Below are positions 6,408 through 7,630 of a stretch of 7,630 nt of DNA, in pieces. The stretch comes from CAZITB01 sp964542055 (GTDB taxonomy: Bacteria > Planctomycetota > Phycisphaerae > Sedimentisphaerales > CAMDDF01). Made by a program: the position numbers and the translations under genes. The stretch is taken from assembly GCA_964542055.1 (NCBI GenBank), contig CAZITB010000119.1, positions 1 to 7,630 of the forward strand. The letters run 5' to 3'. Under the pieces are notes generated by a model. That model had not been told where the DNA came from and searched no databases. It saw only the letters and a list, made by a program, of their open reading frames with translations. The first letter of the stretch is position 1. Each line of letters opens with the position of its first letter.

Positions 6408-6417
6408 AACTTCTAAA

Positions 6418-6446
6418 ATTCTACTATATCCGAATCATTTTGTAAA
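6418..6446 (-). promoter_or_regulatory. Promoter of the tRNA-Thr / larE unit
   Basis: On the minus strand, TTTACA (6446-6441) and TAGAAT (6423-6418) are separated by 17 bp. The predicted start is near 6411, four bases before the mature tRNA 5' end. With no terminator between tRNA and larE, this promoter probably serves both. Confidence 0.65.
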
Positions 6447-6500
6447 GACTTAGTAAGCTATTAAGCAGCAAGTACTTAGAAGTTTTTTGCGTGGGGTCTT

Positions 6501-6529
6501 TTGCCAAAAGTCAGTATTTGGGTTAATAT
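6501..6529 (+). promoter_or_regulatory. Probable promoter of the DUF4056-like gene
   Basis: TTGCCA (6501-6506) and TAATAT (6524-6529) are 17 bp apart, predicting a start near 6536 and a ~35-nt leader. A perfect 6-bp inverted repeat, CTTTTG-C-CAAAAG (6498-6510), covers the -35 element and could be an operator. A second -10-like TATAGT at 6533-6538 lacks a good -35 partner. Confidence 0.5.
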
Positions 6530-6570
6530 TGGTATAGTAAATGAAAATTAGTTAATTTTAGAGGTTAGTT

Positions 6571-7617
6571 ATGAAAAAGAAGGTTGTTCTGGTTTGGGTG
6601 GGATTAGTATTGTTGTCAATATTTTTGAAAGGATGCACAATAACCGGAGCGCCAAGGACGAGGCTTGCAAGTTATGCTACGGCGACAGTAGGGACGGCTT
6701 ATATAGACAGCAATAGTTTGGGCGGGCACAATTACGGAAATTTCATGGGTGAAGGTAACGGCATTGTTTATACATGCAGGGGTGGGCATATTGATGTTGC
6801 ACATTTGAGGATTGCCAGCGATTATGTGGATTATCTTTACAGGAAAGTTAAACGCAACATTTTAAAAGGTAATCAAGGGTTTACTTTTAAGTTGAATGTT
6901 GAAGCGAGCAGATATCATGTTGATTTGAAGTATCCAGAAGATTGGGAGAATTATCCAAAAGATAAAAAGGAAGAGATCGCCGATGAAGTGTCAGTTGAGT
7001 TGGCATCTTACTTTGCATATACGATGACAACGTGGCATGAGATGTTGACGTGGTACGGTTTTAAATGTTTAGGATTTTGGCCAGAAGATGCATCGGCCTT
7101 TTCATGGGAGGATATTTATTCTAATCTTCTCGGAGTCATATTGGGGGCTGAGGCTGTACAAAGGAAGGACTACAGTTTTAATGAGGCCATGACGATTGTT
7201 CTCAAAGAACGTTTGGAGCAACTCGGGGGTCGGCCTGCGTCGGTTTCGAGACAAGCGGCAGAGAAAATGCGTGGTAAATGGTACGGGGGAACTGTGTTTG
7301 TAAGTATCAGTGAGCGGAACACCGATATCGGTCTTGATGACGGAATGGTAACGCCGACGCTGGTTCCGGGGATATGTGAAAATGCGGAACCTGAGCTGTT
7401 ACCAGTTCCAAAAATTGATAAACTTAAAGAATATGATTTTGTGATGGACCTTGTGATCGAGCCGCGGGAATTTGAAAAGGGTAAGATTTTGCGATTGATT
7501 TATCCGCAAGGAGATGGAAAGTTAGTGATACCCGAAAAGCATTTTACGATCATAATGGAAGATATCAGGAAAAATGCTCTCAAACAGGGATACACGATTT
7601 TTCCGGACAATCAATAA
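6571..7617 (+). CDS. DUF4056-like lipoprotein, 348 aa
   Basis: A predicted lipoprotein: lysines at 2-4, a hydrophobic core to about 19, and lipobox F-L-K-G-C with C22 as the lipidated residue, which would anchor it on the periplasmic side of a membrane. The body carries motifs I associate with DUF4056: GIVYTCRGGHIDVAHLR (64-80), TWHEMLTWYG (154-163) and SAFSWEDIYSNLLG (175-188). Conserved H73, D75, H78, H156 and E157 could form a metal or catalytic site, but the classic HExxH is absent (HEMLT), and the family has no established function to my knowledge. The C-terminal ~60 residues contain a beta-rich PEPxxFxKG-type segment. GAGG (6561-6564) lies six bases before ATG 6571, a good ribosome-binding site. 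The gene is transcribed away from the tRNA-larE unit and ends 13 nt before the window edge, so its downstream partners are unseen. Confidence 0.82.
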   Translation: MKKKVVLVWVGLVLLSIFLKGCTITGAPRTRLASYATATVGTAYIDSNSLGGHNYGNFMGEGNGIVYTCRGGHIDVAHLRIASDYVDYLYRKVKRNILKGNQGFTFKLNVEASRYHVDLKYPEDWENYPKDKKEEIADEVSVELASYFAYTMTTWHEMLTWYGFKCLGFWPEDASAFSWEDIYSNLLGVILGAEAVQRKDYSFNEAMTIVLKERLEQLGGRPASVSRQAAEKMRGKWYGGTVFVSISERNTDIGLDDGMVTPTLVPGICENAEPELLPVPKIDKLKEYDFVMDLVIEPREFEKGKILRLIYPQGDGKLVIPEKHFTIIMEDIRKNALKQGYTIFPDNQ

Positions 7618-7630
7618 TATCTAAAGAAAC

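Overview
The window looks like chromosomal DNA of a planctomycete, plausibly of the Phycisphaerae/Sedimentisphaerales type. This is an inference from several signs: a very short 5S rRNA (about 109 nt by its closing helix, the size reported for Planctomycetes), a PEP-CTERM protein ending in an IPEPTT-type sorting signal, a DUF4056-like lipoprotein, weak or absent Shine-Dalgarno sites, and several palindromic or tandem intergenic repeats. No phage, integrase, transposase or CRISPR array is visible.

Layout. Positions 1-1609 are the 3' part of a 23S rRNA, followed by a spacer with two hairpins, a 5S rRNA (1737-1845) and a strong terminator ending the rRNA operon. Positions 1890-2260 hold no gene but contain a 14-bp tandem repeat and two diverged copies of a ~110-127 bp element, each with a C-rich/G-rich hairpin. 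A small gene (72 aa) follows a near-perfect sigma-70-type promoter placed so close that its mRNA would be leaderless. Positions ~2559-2767 hold a promoter, a long imperfect hairpin with a central internal loop, and an intrinsic terminator: a structured RNA gene or leader with 6S-like architecture. Then come three AT-rich, same-strand genes: a PEP-CTERM exported protein, a 98-aa unknown, and a two-CxxC, two-transmembrane protein. Positions 4320-4670 hold an inverted repeat and the remains of a small lipoprotein gene broken by frameshifts.

The right part is more ordinary: a parvulin-type peptidyl-prolyl isomerase gene converges on larE, with stop codons exactly adjacent in the palindrome TGATCA. 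larE (ATP-dependent sulfur insertion for the nickel-pincer cofactor, three-cysteine type) lies directly behind a tRNA-Thr(CGU) gene, apparently on one transcript. Its only plausible start is a GTG three bases after the tRNA 3' end, so tRNA maturation itself would make a leaderless larE mRNA. Divergent from the tRNA is a DUF4056-like lipoprotein gene.

The best candidates for something undescribed are the structured RNA at ~2600-2767, the tRNA-Thr/larE arrangement, and the AT-rich PEP-CTERM/unknown/zinc-ribbon cluster. Nothing here could be checked against a database; family names come from motif recognition.
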